Part shown: in pieces, positions 32,078 through 42,545 of the stretch
How the letters are laid out: each line of letters starts with the position of its first letter
Position numbering within the stretch: position 1 is the stretch's first letter
Source: Erythroxylum novogranatense
Taxonomy: Eukaryota > Streptophyta > Magnoliopsida > Malpighiales > Erythroxylaceae
Direction of reading: 5' to 3'
DNA: 64,000 bases
NCBI GenBank assembly: GCA_029891385.1
Contig: CM057230.1
Span: forward strand, 50,137,414-50,201,413
Notes under the pieces: generated by a model
Seen by the model: the letters and a program-made list of their open reading frames with translations, nothing else
What the model was told of the DNA's origin: nothing
Database searches by the model: none
Translations under genes and position numbers: made by a program

Positions 32078-33327
32078 CCGAGCCTGTGCTTGCCCTCTCG
32101 GTCTCCCTGGAGGATTGGGCCTCCTCGGCCCCAGTAATCGCCACTCCGGTGAATGGTCCAGTCCCCACTGTCTCTACTCTCCTCTGAGCCTGAGGCTGAG
32201 ATCCTTCCCCTCTGATCATATGAGGACAGTCTCTAATTCTATGACCCTTCTCCCCACACTTGAAGTAGGCACCCGACAACCTGTGACACTCTCCCCGATG
32301 TGGATTCCCATAGTGCTCACACGGAGGAGTCTGGTTCTTGCTTCTCTCAGTTCTGCTATTTCCTCCCACTGAGGAAGCTCAGATCGACCCTATCTGATCT
32401 GCTTGCTCATGCTGAGGGCACTCTTGGCACTCGACTCAATCCGGGCACTCTTTCCATCCCTGTCAGCTGACTGTACACTACCCCCTCTCCTGAAAGACTT
32501 CTCTCTACTCTTTCTCTTCCTGCTCACCTCCTGCATGATGTTCTCCAGCTTCTCAGCCTGGAGTGCAGCATCCACTAGCTACTGATAATCACAGAAATTA
32601 TGAATTATTACCTTCTCTTTGATGCCCAGGTGGAGGCCTCCCTCAAACTTTCTGCACTTATCTTCATCACTGGCCACAATATGAGCTGCATAACGAGATA
32701 ATTGGGTGAATCTCAGCTCATTCTCACTAACAGTCATCTCCCTCTGAGTCAAATTGAGAAACTCCCTGGCCTTGTCCTGCATGTATACCCGGGAAAGATA
32801 CTTCTTTCTGAATAATTCTCCAAAATCACTCCATGAAAGTACTGGTGGTATAACCTGACTCTATGGGACTGACTCCCACCAGTGAAGAGCATTGCCCTGC
32901 AATAAACTGACAGCATATTCCAGCTTCTCCTCATCAGAACATTTCATCTGAAGAAGCACCCTCTCTGTCCTCTTCAGCCAAGATTCAACTTCCTACGGAT
33001 TGGTGGTGCCGTGAAAGTCCACCGCTCCGAACTTCCGCAGTTTATCAAACTGTCCACCCCTAACATCGAAATCGCACAGAGCTCGAGATCCTCGGCCTAA
33101 GGCATGGGTGGCTTTGGCCGAGCACTGTAAAATTGGGGATCCATAGCAGGCACAGTAGGAGGAGGAGGAGGAGGAGGAGGTGGAGGCTTCTTAGGTTGCA
33201 CACTAGGTGCCTCAAGGCCAGCAGCAGAATGTGTCCCTGCAGCTTGGGGGACGTGAGACCCATCTGTGCTCCCCTGGCGAGAGCTTGAGCGAGATCGAGT
33301 CCCTCAGGTTCTACCCCGACGTGGCAT
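32001..33327 (-). pseudogene. Gag of element D
   Basis: Starts at ATG 33327 ('MPRRGRT', then a stop), with a proline run (PPPPPPPPP near 33180), the capsid block 'YSLL'-type region with 'EEKLEYAVSLLQGNALHWWE', 'MQDKAREFLNLTQREMTVSE' and 'ELRFTQLSRYAAHIVASDED', a basic linker, and a CCHC knuckle 'YFKCGEKGHRIRDCP' near 32270. Several in-frame stops (for example near 32760 and 32580) break it. The ATG lies about 220 bp downstream of the primer site. Confidence 0.8.
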
Positions 33328-33543
33328 ATTACTCCTTCAGAAGAAAACCAGTGAAAAACTTTAGTTCATGCAAAAAAATGTTTTCAAAGTATCTTGAACA
33401 CTTTAATTCATGCAAAATCAACATTTAAAATCATTTAAAACAATTCAAAATAATACAATTCATGCACACAATGCACATAAGTCACTTTCAAAAAAATCCA
33501 CAAAAACCCTAAATTTCTCTTTCTACTCAAACCTAAACCGAAA

Positions 33544-33555
33544 GCTCTGATACCA
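33544..33555 (-). other. tRNA-Met primer binding site of element D
   Basis: The minus strand reads TGGTATCAGAGC, four bases after the LTR end, an exact 12-base match to the initiator tRNA-Met 3' end complement. Confidence 0.9.
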
Positions 33556-33559
33556 TAAG

Positions 33560-36500
33560 TATTGGAACCCCTCCCTGGTGAGTCGCGTGTCCGACGTCCT
33601 ACGTGACATTTGGACGCTCATCTCACGAGGGAGGAATTCCTCACCACAAAAGAAACCTAAAAAATCAAACTTAATTTAACGTCATCCGAACAAAACTTGA
33701 TAAATTTACCCTAATTATCCTCCAATAAAGTATATCTGCTTAGGGCCCATTACTAAATCCAATTCCTAAGTTAAAATGAAATTTCATACCTCTAGGTCAA
33801 TTAGAAATAGAAATCGCCTCAATCGGATCTCTATAGCTCACAAAATCGTCTGAAAACGGAAATACATTTAGAAACCGTCACGTAATTGACTCTCTTTAAT
33901 TACATCTGCAAAGTCCGACCAAAACCCGACACTCTCATTTTACCAAAAAAAAGGTTATAAATTTTTTTTAGAAACCCAATGCTTCGAAAATCGTGAAAAT
34001 CGGAAGTCAAACGGAGGAAAGACAAAGAAAATAAGAAAAATGGCTTTATTTATCATTTTTGAAAAATCATAAATTAAAATTAAAAAAAATTTATGTCAAA
34101 ACAGTGTCGGACCCTGCTGAGTGCAACACTCACTGTCGCACTCAGTAGAGTGCGTTCCTCGCACTCAGCAGCTGAGTGCGAGGAATCCTCGCACTCTGCT
34201 ATCGAGTGCGAGGAGTAACACCTCTTTTAATTTTTTTTTGTTTTTAAAAATCTGAAATAACCTTCTAACTTTGAACAGGTCTAACATTTCACCTCGAAAT
34301 CGAAATTTCATAAATTTAGTGGCAATAAAAAGATAAAAGGAAACTCTACAACTTCCTAGAAGGATTGAAAAACTAATTTAGCCATTAAGAGGGTCATAAA
34401 TTGCTTAAAAGTTGCTGCTATTTAAAATTTTACATTTCCTATACAATGCCAAGAATTTGAGAATTTATATCTTTTAGCACACAAGTTTAAAAATGACACA
34501 TTTTACCTCATTGGAAAGATAAGAAGATGACCTACAAGTTTCATGAAGGGTGGAAAAATCAATTCAATCATTAAAGAGGGTAAAAACACACTCAAAGTTT
34601 CAGCCTATAAAAAGATCATTGAAACAGTAAATTTACCTAAATGAACAGTAACTGTCAACTTCCAAACCTCATAAATTTTTATTCCTAACTTCAATAATTG
34701 TAAATCATACCTCATTTTAAATATAGAAGGATAATCTACATTTTTCATGAAGAAAGAAAAAATCAAAACTGTCTCTAAGAGGGTGAAAAAGCCCTCCAAA
34801 TGTTCTGCAAAATTTTATGACTAACAATAGTAGCTGAAACTTTTCAGCTCTCATAACTTTTTCATCCTAAGTCCAATTGTGACAAAATTTATTTCATTGG
34901 AAAGATCTAAACATGTTCTATATTCTTCAAGAAGACCACCCAAACTAGTTCAAGCTCTAAAGTGTTCTAAAACCTAAGTGAAGTTGCTGCCCAATTTTAG
35001 GAAAAATTGGACAGCACCTCCCCTATTATATCACTAACCAAACTCTTCAATTCAATTCATCCCGACTCAAGTACCTGCATCAAAACTCAATATCCAATGG
35101 CAGCAACACACTCCTAGGCTTCTAAACATTTCTCAAACCATAAGGCAATCTCACTCCTAAGCATCTACTCATTTCCAATCCATAAAGTCACATGATTTCA
35201 TTCTTTCCCTTTTGGTCATTCTCAACCATACAACAATACATTCTTAAAAACCATACATAAGATACATTTAAACTTCAAAACTCTTACATTTACATGGAAA
35301 TAAGTAAATACAAATCCTTAGAGGGAATTTTAGCCCAGATACATGAACATCTCTAGAACAAAATACAAAATACATCATTAGTTCCAAAATGCTATCTAAA
35401 GCCTTGTTTTCTAACATATGATTTCAAAAACAAAAATGCATCGGAGTATGCCTCAATCCCGATGCGGTGACTCGGTTTCTCGCTCGACACCTGTGGAGGG
35501 GAAATGGGGGGTGAGCTCGACGGCTCAGTGGGTAATAACTTAATAAACGAGAATATAAGCAAAAATCATTATTCATTCTTTCATTTCCAAAACAACATCA
35601 CATTAAGGAAAACATTGACAATTTTCAAATCTTTTCGTAGAATTTATCACGTCAAAAAATTTACAAATATAACATATCACAAAACAATCTAACTTTTCAC
35701 AAAATCACAAACAAGATGGTTCGGGTGGATCCGAAACAGAACGTACTACACATTTTCGCGAAGCGGTCATGTGTAGCCGTGACGGATAGGAATCCTTGAG
35801 AGGAACTCTACGGCCACTAGCGGGCAGGCGGGAGAAGCCTATGGGTAGACAGGTGCACCTGACTCAGACTGGACCACCACAAACCCAAAGAAAACATGCA
35901 TATCACCTAATTCATACAATTTACATACATTAACAACAAATAGCTTTTACTAAATTCACTTTCACTTGATTTTCACAATTTGCCAAAAATTACATATCCG
36001 AACCTATTCACTTAACAAATCATTTAACAAACACTTTCAACATAAACTTACATATAAAAGATACTTTATACAAATTATAATCAACACAAAGGGTAATTCA
36101 TTTAAAATTCTTAAATCATTGGAAAGCGTAATTAACTTTTATTATAAAACTTTTATTTAGCCTACAACTCAATTATTAAGCAATCACCCACCTTAATTCC
36201 TTTACCTTTAGGATTGATCAAGGGGCCTTGCTTCTTCCTCCACTAGCCTCACTTCACCTTCATTAAACATGATTATCCCATAAGTATAAAAGATAGCAAA
36301 ATTTAACTTTCTAAGGAATGGGAAAACATGAATTAACAACTACCTAACCTTACCCATACCTTAACTAAGCTATTTAAACCCAAAACCCATCAAGAAACTT
36401 CAAAACTTTTGAAATTTTCCTTACCTATATGAAACCCACGAAATTCTCTTTTTTGCTTCCAAGGAAAGATTAAACTCTTCCTCTTCCTCTTTCTTCTTAA

Positions 36501-37064
36501 AGATCACTCTAGTTCCCTTTTCTAAAGCAAAATAAGACAAAGCTCTTACTTCTTTTCTTCTTCTTCTCCTTCAACCGAAGTTGCTCTCCTCTCTTTCTCT
36601 CATAAAAAGTTCGTAAGCCTCCTTCTTTGATGGTTGTCGTAAGTCTTCTTAAAAGACTTAGGTAAGTCTTATTCTAACTTATAAAACCTAAGCCCCATCA
36701 CCAAAACTACATCATTTCATTAAAGCTCTTCCTTCCCTTATAATTTTCGTCCATTACACTTATTCATTCAAGCCCCTTCATTTGATTTCCTTGATTATAG
36801 GTTTAATGGCATTTAAATGGGCTAAAAGCCCATTTTTCTAAACCTTAAGCCTTAAAAAAACCTAAGCAACTTCCTAAAGTAATCCTACACCAACTGATGC
36901 CTTTAATTTCTCAGAATTTCTTAAAATTCTAATTTTAACTAAAACCTTTCAATTTATTTTTATTAACTAAACACTAAAATCCCAAATAATTCTAACTAAA
37001 AAGATCTAATCAATCTAAACCTCAAAATAAAGAAAACCTGCTTAAAGCGAATCGGGGCCCAACA
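33560..37064 (-). repeat. 5' LTR of element D
   Basis: 3505 bp, minus strand TGTTGGGCCCCGATTC (37064) to GGTTCCAATA (33560; the terminal CA has become TA). Nearly identical by eye to 19103-25764 minus element F, apart from a variable block near 35715-35830 and one extra hairpin unit near 34165-34195. Confidence 0.9.
34105..34222. repeat. Hairpin tract in the 5' LTR of element D, one unit longer
   Basis: Corresponds to 19645-19730 but contains an additional self-complementary unit (ctcgcactcagcagctgag, tgcgaggaat) before the shared cctcgcactctgct..gagtgcgagg unit. The rest of both LTRs aligns closely. Confidence 0.85.
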
Positions 37065-37190
37065 ACCTGTTTTGACCGGTTCAGACTAGGTCAATTTATA
37101 GTCAGTTTTGAAGGATAAATCGGACCGGACCACCGACCGATCATCGGTCAGACCGGTCGGACCGACCGGTCCGGTCCGAGTTTAAAAACA
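37065..37190. mobile_element. GACCGG-rich MITE-like repeat G, right part
   Basis: Continues repeat G after element D. Dense in accggt/gaccgg words ('accggtcggaccgaccggtc') and ends 'gtccgagtttaaaaaca', inverted relative to the left end at 19053. It sits between the remnant at 19013-19052 and pararetrovirus fragment 2. Confidence 0.6.
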
Positions 37191-37485
37191 CAAAATAGTT
37201 GAATTGTTTCAATTAATTCCCTGACCTGACCTCTTAGTCTTCGTATTTCTTGATCATACTGTTCAATCATTGGTCCAGCTCTAGGTTCGTCTTCAATGAA
37301 GATTTTTTCATTTGGATCAACAATGTATTCCCACATATAATTCAATGCCTCGTTAAAGGAATAAAATCCTTTAAAATGAGGGTGTTTTAATCCACCTATG
37401 TTTCGACACAGTGTTGAGTAATAACAATATATACCTTTGTCCAGTCCAGTGGTTAGAGCATAGTAGGAATTTTTTTTCCTTGAGG
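37191..37485 (-). pseudogene. Pararetrovirus ORF4, viroplasmin-like segment and coiled coil
   Basis: Minus 37480-37340 reads 'SYYALTTGLDKGIYCYY', then a glycine-containing 'NIGGLKHPHFKGFYSFNEAL' and 'NYMWEYI'. The pattern of an aromatic start, G-x-x-x-G-I-Y, a C/G-rich turn, H-x-x-F-K-x-F-x-S-x-x-E-A matches the small fold shared by RNase H1 N-termini and caulimovirus inclusion-body/transactivator proteins (Cauli_VI type). A helical stretch 'MIEQYDQEIRRLRGQVRELI' follows, up to the repeat G boundary. By-eye homology; needs a profile search. Confidence 0.6.
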
Positions 37486-37960
37486 TGGTTACATTATTTT
37501 ATTAAAATAGTATTGCAGAGAACAACATGCATCATGCTTCTGCTTACTATTTGACGCCCTCCATAATGCATCTAATAAACATTTATGTTGTTCATCAACT
37601 GGTAAATTTTCCAGTGGGTGATATGTTGAAGGATCGTCTTTATCAAAAATTGGTAATTGTGTTTTACCAAATCGACAAAAACGCCTTTTATTTTTGTCCT
37701 CATTTGAAGTTGAGGTTCTTTTCTTAAGGCCTTCAGCCTCCTTGAGTCTTTGTTGCATGAGGTCCACTATGCGAACAAAACCTTTAGGGTTTCGTTGAGT
37801 AGTATTTGGGCCTTGATTTGATCCTTTCCCTGTAACAATTTGAGCTCTTCTAGGGCTTGAGGAAGATTCTGTATTATCTCCTTTTGTTTCTGGGTTAAAT
37901 CCACTGGGTCTAGATTGTTGTTTTCCTGTTCTTCTTCTTCTTTCTCCTGGATCTATGTTC
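37486..37960 (-). pseudogene. Pararetrovirus ORF4, N-terminal basic region
   Basis: Starts within a few bases of the RNase H stop (about 37962) in another frame: 'DPGERRRRTGKQQSRPSGFN', 'VDLMQQRLKEAEGLKKRTS', 'RRFCRFGKTQLPIFDKDDPS', 'LWRASNSKQKHDACCSLQYY'. No in-frame ATG is seen at its beginning; the first is at 37767. A stop near 37487 next to a run of eight T (37471-37480) separates it from the viroplasmin-like part, probably a homopolymer frameshift. Function unknown. Confidence 0.55.
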
Positions 37961-38700
37961 CTACTAATAAATTAACAATTCGTGACAAATGATCAACAAG
38001 AATATTTTTCTTACCATCTATATGTTCAAATATGATATTAACTCCTGTTCCTGTGATGAAATCTGTGAAGTTAATCCATCTTACTATGGGTTTGTGACTG
38101 TTTATTATAAAAACTAATTATGGCTTGACAGTCAGTCCTCAGTGTTATTTCTTTATGATCTAAGTAGTGGATTTTCATGGCATTTAATGTATTAATGCAG
38201 GCTGCTATTTCTGCACCAATAGTTGATTTAATAGTGGTAAATTTCCCACTACAGTATGCAAAAAAAAATTCTGTGCTAATTGGATCTCCTTTTTGATTTT
38301 TCCATTTAGCTATACCTCCCCAACCTTCCATACATCCATCTGTTTCTAGTATGATGTATGCTCCTGTAGGAGGTAATTCCTTTTCTGGAAGGCTATTGAT
38401 CATAGCTTTAATTTTTCTTACTAATTCCCAGTCCATCTTTGTCATTCTTTTATCGGCATTAGGAGTTGTTTTGTTATACAGTGGTCCTAATAGTATTCCT
38501 AATTTAGGAATATAATTTCTGGCATAATTCAGAATTCCTAACCAAGATCTTAACCCTTTCTTTTCTTTAAGTTGTTTATCAGGAAATTTTGATAATTTCT
38601 TTATAATATGAGGTTGTAGTTTTAATTTTTTATTTCCAATAATGGCTCCCAAGAATTCAACTTCAGGGACACCTACAACCATTTTTTTTCTTTTGATAAC
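37961..38700 (-). pseudogene. RNase H of the pararetrovirus
   Basis: Reads 'VEFLGAIIGNKKLKLQPHII' (end of RT), 'LRSWLGILNYARNYIPKLGI', 'LGPLYNKTTPNADKRMTKMD', then RNase H with 'AYIILETDGCMEGWGGIAKW', 'STIGAEIAACINTLNAMKI', 'ITLRTDCQAIISFYNKQS' and, after a frame break near 38070, 'FEHIDGKKNILVDHLSRIV'. The four acidic positions (D, E, D, D) are present. After the last helix the frame ends at about 37962 with no integrase, as in Caulimoviridae. Confidence 0.85.
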
Positions 38701-38724
38701 ACTAAACCATATTTTTTAAAAATA

Positions 38725-39531
38725 TTAAAGAATATTTGTAAATGATTTCTGTGCTCTTTTGTTGTTTCTGAATACTAGTATATCATCAATGTATGTTGCG
38801 ATATACTTTTCATGACTTTTAAAACACTGGTCCATTTTTCTTTGAAAAACAACTGGGGCATTTTCGAGCCCAAATGGCATAACAAGCCATTCATAGAGCC
38901 CATCAGGTACTATGAAGGTTGTCCACGGTATTGATTCTGGATCCATAGCTATTTGATGAAATCCACTTTTTAGATCAAATTTGCTATAGATTTTACTATT
39001 GCCAACTTTCTTTAGGATCGTATTTATACCAGGTAAAGAATATTGATCCTTGTGAGCATTCTGATTTAATTTTCTGTAATCATATACCATTCTTTCTTTT
39101 CCATGCTTAGTTTCTCCAGTTACTGGATCAACTGTTGTTCCAGAATATACTATGATGGCCATATTCCTATGTCTGGATGTTGATGGTCTAATGACTCCTA
39201 AATTTAATAAAGTTTCTGTATGTTTCGTGAATTGAGCCTCCATTAAAGGAGTGACATGTTTTAATGGTTTGTCTTGAATAGTTAGATCCGGGTTTATAAT
39301 ATCCAACTTACAAACCACTTGATTTTTCAACCAATGTTTTTGTGGATTTTTACCAATATATTCCAACTTTTCTAATTGTTGAAATATTTCTAATATTTCT
39401 TTGGAATATTGTGGAATGTTTTTCCCAATATTGTAATATACCATTTCTTTAATGGCATAATATTCGTCTGCTTCCAATTCCAATTCTGGAATAGCATAAT
39501 TTGCTATTATTTCTGTACTTGTTTGCACCAT
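38725..39531 (-). pseudogene. Reverse transcriptase of the pararetrovirus
   Basis: 268 residues open: 'LELEADEYYAIKEMVYYNIG', 'KHVTPLMEAQFTKHTETLLN', 'LGVIRPSTSRHRNMAIIVYS', 'KERMVYDYRKLNQNAHKDQY', 'KIYSKFDLKSGFHQIAMDPE', 'YEWLVMPFGLENAPVVFQRK' and active site 'YIATYIDDILVF'. The 'SIPWTTF.VPDGLYEW' wording and the R-K-M-D-Q motif are caulimovirid features. The frame breaks near 38727 just after the active-site block. It makes viral DNA from the pregenomic RNA. Confidence 0.9.
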
Positions 39532-39580
39532 GGTTACATTCTTATAGAAGGATACTGTTGTTCCTTCTAATCTTACTCCT

Positions 39581-40034
39581 CTATATTGGGCCCTTTAAAA
39601 ATTGCATCCTATCAGCAATTGGACTCCAGCATGTGAATCCATGGGCAAATGTAAATGGTATTCTGTAATTGTTTTCACCAATAATCATAAGCCCATCCTT
39701 AAGCTTATAATCTGACACAGTTACTGAATTAATACCATAAATCGATATTGGCCATTTTGATTTTTCTATTGCTTCTTTTGGTACTGCTTCAAGTCTTACA
39801 CAACATTTTGTAGCACTAGTATCCAAAATTGCTTGTAATTTGAATTCTTTGCAACCTGGTATTTTAAAACCAATTACAAGATTAAATAGTTGATTATTGA
39901 CTTTCTTAGGAAACCCTAATTTAGCTTCATCAAAGCACACAGTTAATACTGCCTCTTTTTCTTTCATAAAGACACTTGTCATTCTTTCTGTTTCAGTCAA
40001 CCTTTTTGAAGACTGAATTTGTGGAACAAAATAT
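39581..40034 (-). pseudogene. Aspartic protease of the pararetrovirus
   Basis: In one frame with the dUTPase-like domain upstream. Reads 'AVLTVCFDEAKLGFPKKVNN', 'LFNLVIGFKIPGCKEFKLQA', active site 'ILDTSATKCCVRLEAVP', then 'SIYGINSVTVSDYKLKDGLM', 'NNYRIPFTFAHGFTCWSPIA'. DTS replaces the common DTG. A one-base frameshift near 39590 disconnects it from RT. It would process the polyprotein into capsid and enzymes. Confidence 0.8.
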
Positions 40035-40384
40035 TGTTCAAATATAATTTGCACCACTGCATCTCCAATATCCACAAAATATTCTTTTCTTCCATTGTTA
40101 ACAAGGAGTACGAAGATTATACCTCTATAATCACAATCACTTACTCCTACAGCAACATTTATTTTTTTCTTTGCTATGGAAGATTTTCCAGCTATTCTTC
40201 CATAAATTCTAGGTCTACCAATTTCTATTCGTATACCAGTCGATATACTTTTTCTTTCAAAAGGGGGTATGACAATACAATCTATATTGTATAAGTCAAA
40301 TCCTGTCGCCCCATTTGTTTTTCTATCTGGTATCCTTGCATGTGTAACTTCTTTTAGAACTTTGATCGAAAAGTTATAAGGGGA
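40035..40384 (-). pseudogene. dUTPase-like domain in the pararetrovirus polyprotein
   Basis: Minus 40315-40035 shows four dUTPase motifs in order and at normal spacing: motif 1 'GATGFDLY' (40312-40289), motif 2 'GRIAGKSSIAKK', motif 3 'GVSDCDYRGII' with the catalytic Asp and substrate-binding Tyr, and motif 4 'GDAVVQIIFEQY'. The glycine-rich motif 5 is not recognisable. The domain is directly fused to the protease. dUTPase hydrolyses dUTP and keeps uracil out of newly made DNA. The frame is intact over the domain and extends upstream to the inverted-repeat joint at about 40380. Confidence 0.75.
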
Positions 40385-40477
40385 TATGATACATCAAAGT
40401 GTTAGCAAAGCGTGGTGGTACCCCCATATAACTTTTTGGTCAAAGTTCTAAAAGAAGTTACACATGCAAGGATATAT
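40331..40477. repeat. Inverted repeat at the right end of the pararetrovirus
   Basis: Left arm about 40331-40379 (tatccttgcatgtgtaactt ... gaaaagttata) and right arm about 40427-40477 (tataactttttggtcaaag ... gcaaggatata) pair at about 47 of 49 positions, separated by a 47-bp spacer. Both arms encode the same stretch upstream of the dUTPase domain. The outer end of the right arm runs straight into the TA repeat. Confidence 0.9.
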
Positions 40478-40715
<238 letters not shown>

Positions 40716-40830
40716 CAACAATTCATATTCCAAAATCATCAACTCAAGTTGATAACTTCTTCATGTATATCTAAACAATTCATATTCCAAAATCATCAAC
40801 TCAAGTTGATAACTTCTTCATGTATATCTA
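40716..40830. repeat. 57-bp tandem duplication next to the TA repeat
   Basis: The block beginning 'aacaattcatattccaaaat' and ending 'ttcatgtatatcta' occurs twice in tandem with a 57-bp period (attcat at 40721 and 40778). Each unit contains the palindrome atcaactcaagttgat. Confidence 0.9.
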
Positions 40831-42545
40831 ATTCCAACTCACATCATCCATACATCATTCATATTTCATTAACATCAAAAGAATAAAGTTTTATGAATCT
40901 TTAATAGCATTCTAAACCATATTACATCATTGTCTCAAAATCTCAAATTTCAAAAGGTTATTGAACAAACAAACTTGTTGCTTTCCCAACACCAACTCAA
41001 AATACAAAAAATAGGAAAATTTGGAGAAATTCCCATAGGCTCTAGAATCACTTGATCTCTTAACTATCACCTGAAGAGGGGATGAAAAAGGAGGTGACCT
41101 TGAAAGCTCATGGGTAACAATTTATAACAAAAAAATAAACAAAAAACCTTTAAAAACATTTTACTTGCCACAAAAAATTTTCATTGAGTTTATAAAATGC
41201 ATGTTTCTTAATTTCTCATTGTGTAGTCAAATTCATAAATCATAAAACATGAATGCATCAAACTTGTTCACAGATCATAGGCACATAAGCACATCAGAAT
41301 GGTTTGGGAGGTCTATAAATAGAACGTACTACACATTTCCCATAAGGGTCTTATGTAGTCGTGAACAGAACGTACTAACGTAATTCCACATAATGGTCTT
41401 GTGTAGCCGTGAACTTATAGGATTCCATGAAGGAGCTCCATGCCACTAGCGGGTAGGCGGGAGAAGTCTTTAGTTGAAGTACACTTAACACCAGAATGGA
41501 CCAAACCAAACCCACATAACATGTATATTATATCTTGTAATCATATTGCCCAAATTGGCACTTTTCCGAAACTTGATTTTTCATAAACATGAGATATTTT
41601 GAAAACGTGATTTCATAAACATGTTATCTTTTCAAAAATCACTTTCAAAGTCTTTTCATAAATCATCAAACAATTCATATAACAACATATTACAATTTCT
41701 CAAATCATTCAAAAGCAATAAATGCAATACTTATTATTCAATTGAATATCATTAAAACTTCTTTGATTCAAAGAAAACATTTAGTGGCTTATTTACTATA
41801 TTATAAACATATACCCACCTTGATTTCCTTACTTAAATACCTTCTCAAAATGTCTCTACTTTTGCTTCTCTTGCCTTTCTTGCTTTCCTTCTACAATAAC
41901 AAAAATCCCACTCAATAAGGTTTTCAATTGAAAATCCCACAAAGCACAATCACTAAGATTGATTCTAGAATACTTAAACCCATGCATTTTTTAAACTTCA
42001 TGAACTAAAATCCTTTCAAAAATCTAAAAGATTTAAAATGATCTTACCTTGATTCTTCACCAAATGAAGAGATCTTTGGCTCAAATGGAAGCTCTTCTCT
42101 TCCTCTACCTCTTTCTCTTCTTAAACCATTTCAAAATCTCTCTCAAAAGCTAAGAAATGAAGAAACCCTAGCTCAACTCTCTTCTTTTCTCTTCTCTCAA
42201 CCACCGAAATCTCTCTTATTTCTCCCTTGATTTGTTATTTCTCTTCTTTCTCTCCTATTTTCCCCCTTTTTAAAATAGCAGCCAACATTTCTTCTTCCAT
42301 TTCTACCCTTAATGAGTCCAAAAAGTCCATTTTATACTTCCTTATAAGCTTAGGTTCTTTTAACCTTAAGTGTCTTGTCAAAAACACCCTTGAACATTTT
42401 TATAACCTTAACACTTTAATTCAATCAACTTATATTATATAATCTTTCTAACATCCACATAATAATTAACTACATAAACTTTTATAAAGACCTCATAATT
42501 AATGTAAATCATACTTATTCATCAAGAAAAAATTTGGGGCCAACA
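40716..42545 (-). repeat. Truncated Tekay-like LTR
   Basis: The minus strand starts TGTTGGCCCCAAATTTT at 42545, like the LTR start of element D. At 41069-41110 it has the block 'cacctgaagaggggatgaaa ... ctcatgggtaac', which matches the conserved block of the element D LTR, and 'gaacgtactacacatttccc' near 41330. The left end is cut off at the TA microsatellite, so only about 1.8 kb remains. No polypurine tract lies outside 42545, so it is either a 5' LTR or a solo LTR interrupted by the pararetrovirus. Confidence 0.7.

Larger units (their letters stand above)
19103..37064 (-). mobile_element. Tekay/Del-type Ty3/gypsy chromovirus (element D), 18 kb with nested insertions
   Basis: Two long LTRs (33560-37064, 3505 bp; 19103-25764, about 3469 bp after subtracting an insertion) flank gag-pol on the minus strand. 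The order is gag, protease, RT, RNase H, integrase with a chromodomain-like tail. Long LTRs and the chromodomain point to the Tekay/Del chromoviruses. Flanks accgg (19098-19102) and acctg (37065-37069) are a 4-of-5 target duplication inside repeat G. The LTRs look nearly identical over long stretches, so this is one of the younger insertions, though pol already has stops. Elements F and H inserted into it later. Confidence 0.9.
37191..40477 (-). mobile_element. Endogenous pararetrovirus, fragment 2: dUTPase, protease, RT, RNase H, ORF4
   Basis: On the minus strand from 40477 the block encodes a dUTPase-like domain, retropepsin, RT, RNase H and then a separate ORF with a viroplasmin-like segment. 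RT and RNase H wording is badnavirus/tungrovirus-like, not LTR-retrotransposon-like, and no integrase follows RNase H; that absence is a hallmark of Caulimoviridae. The right end abuts a TA microsatellite through an inverted repeat. Endogenous tungro-like sequences in rice are known to sit in AT-dinucleotide repeats. Several frameshifts mark it as an old inactive copy. Confidence 0.85.
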
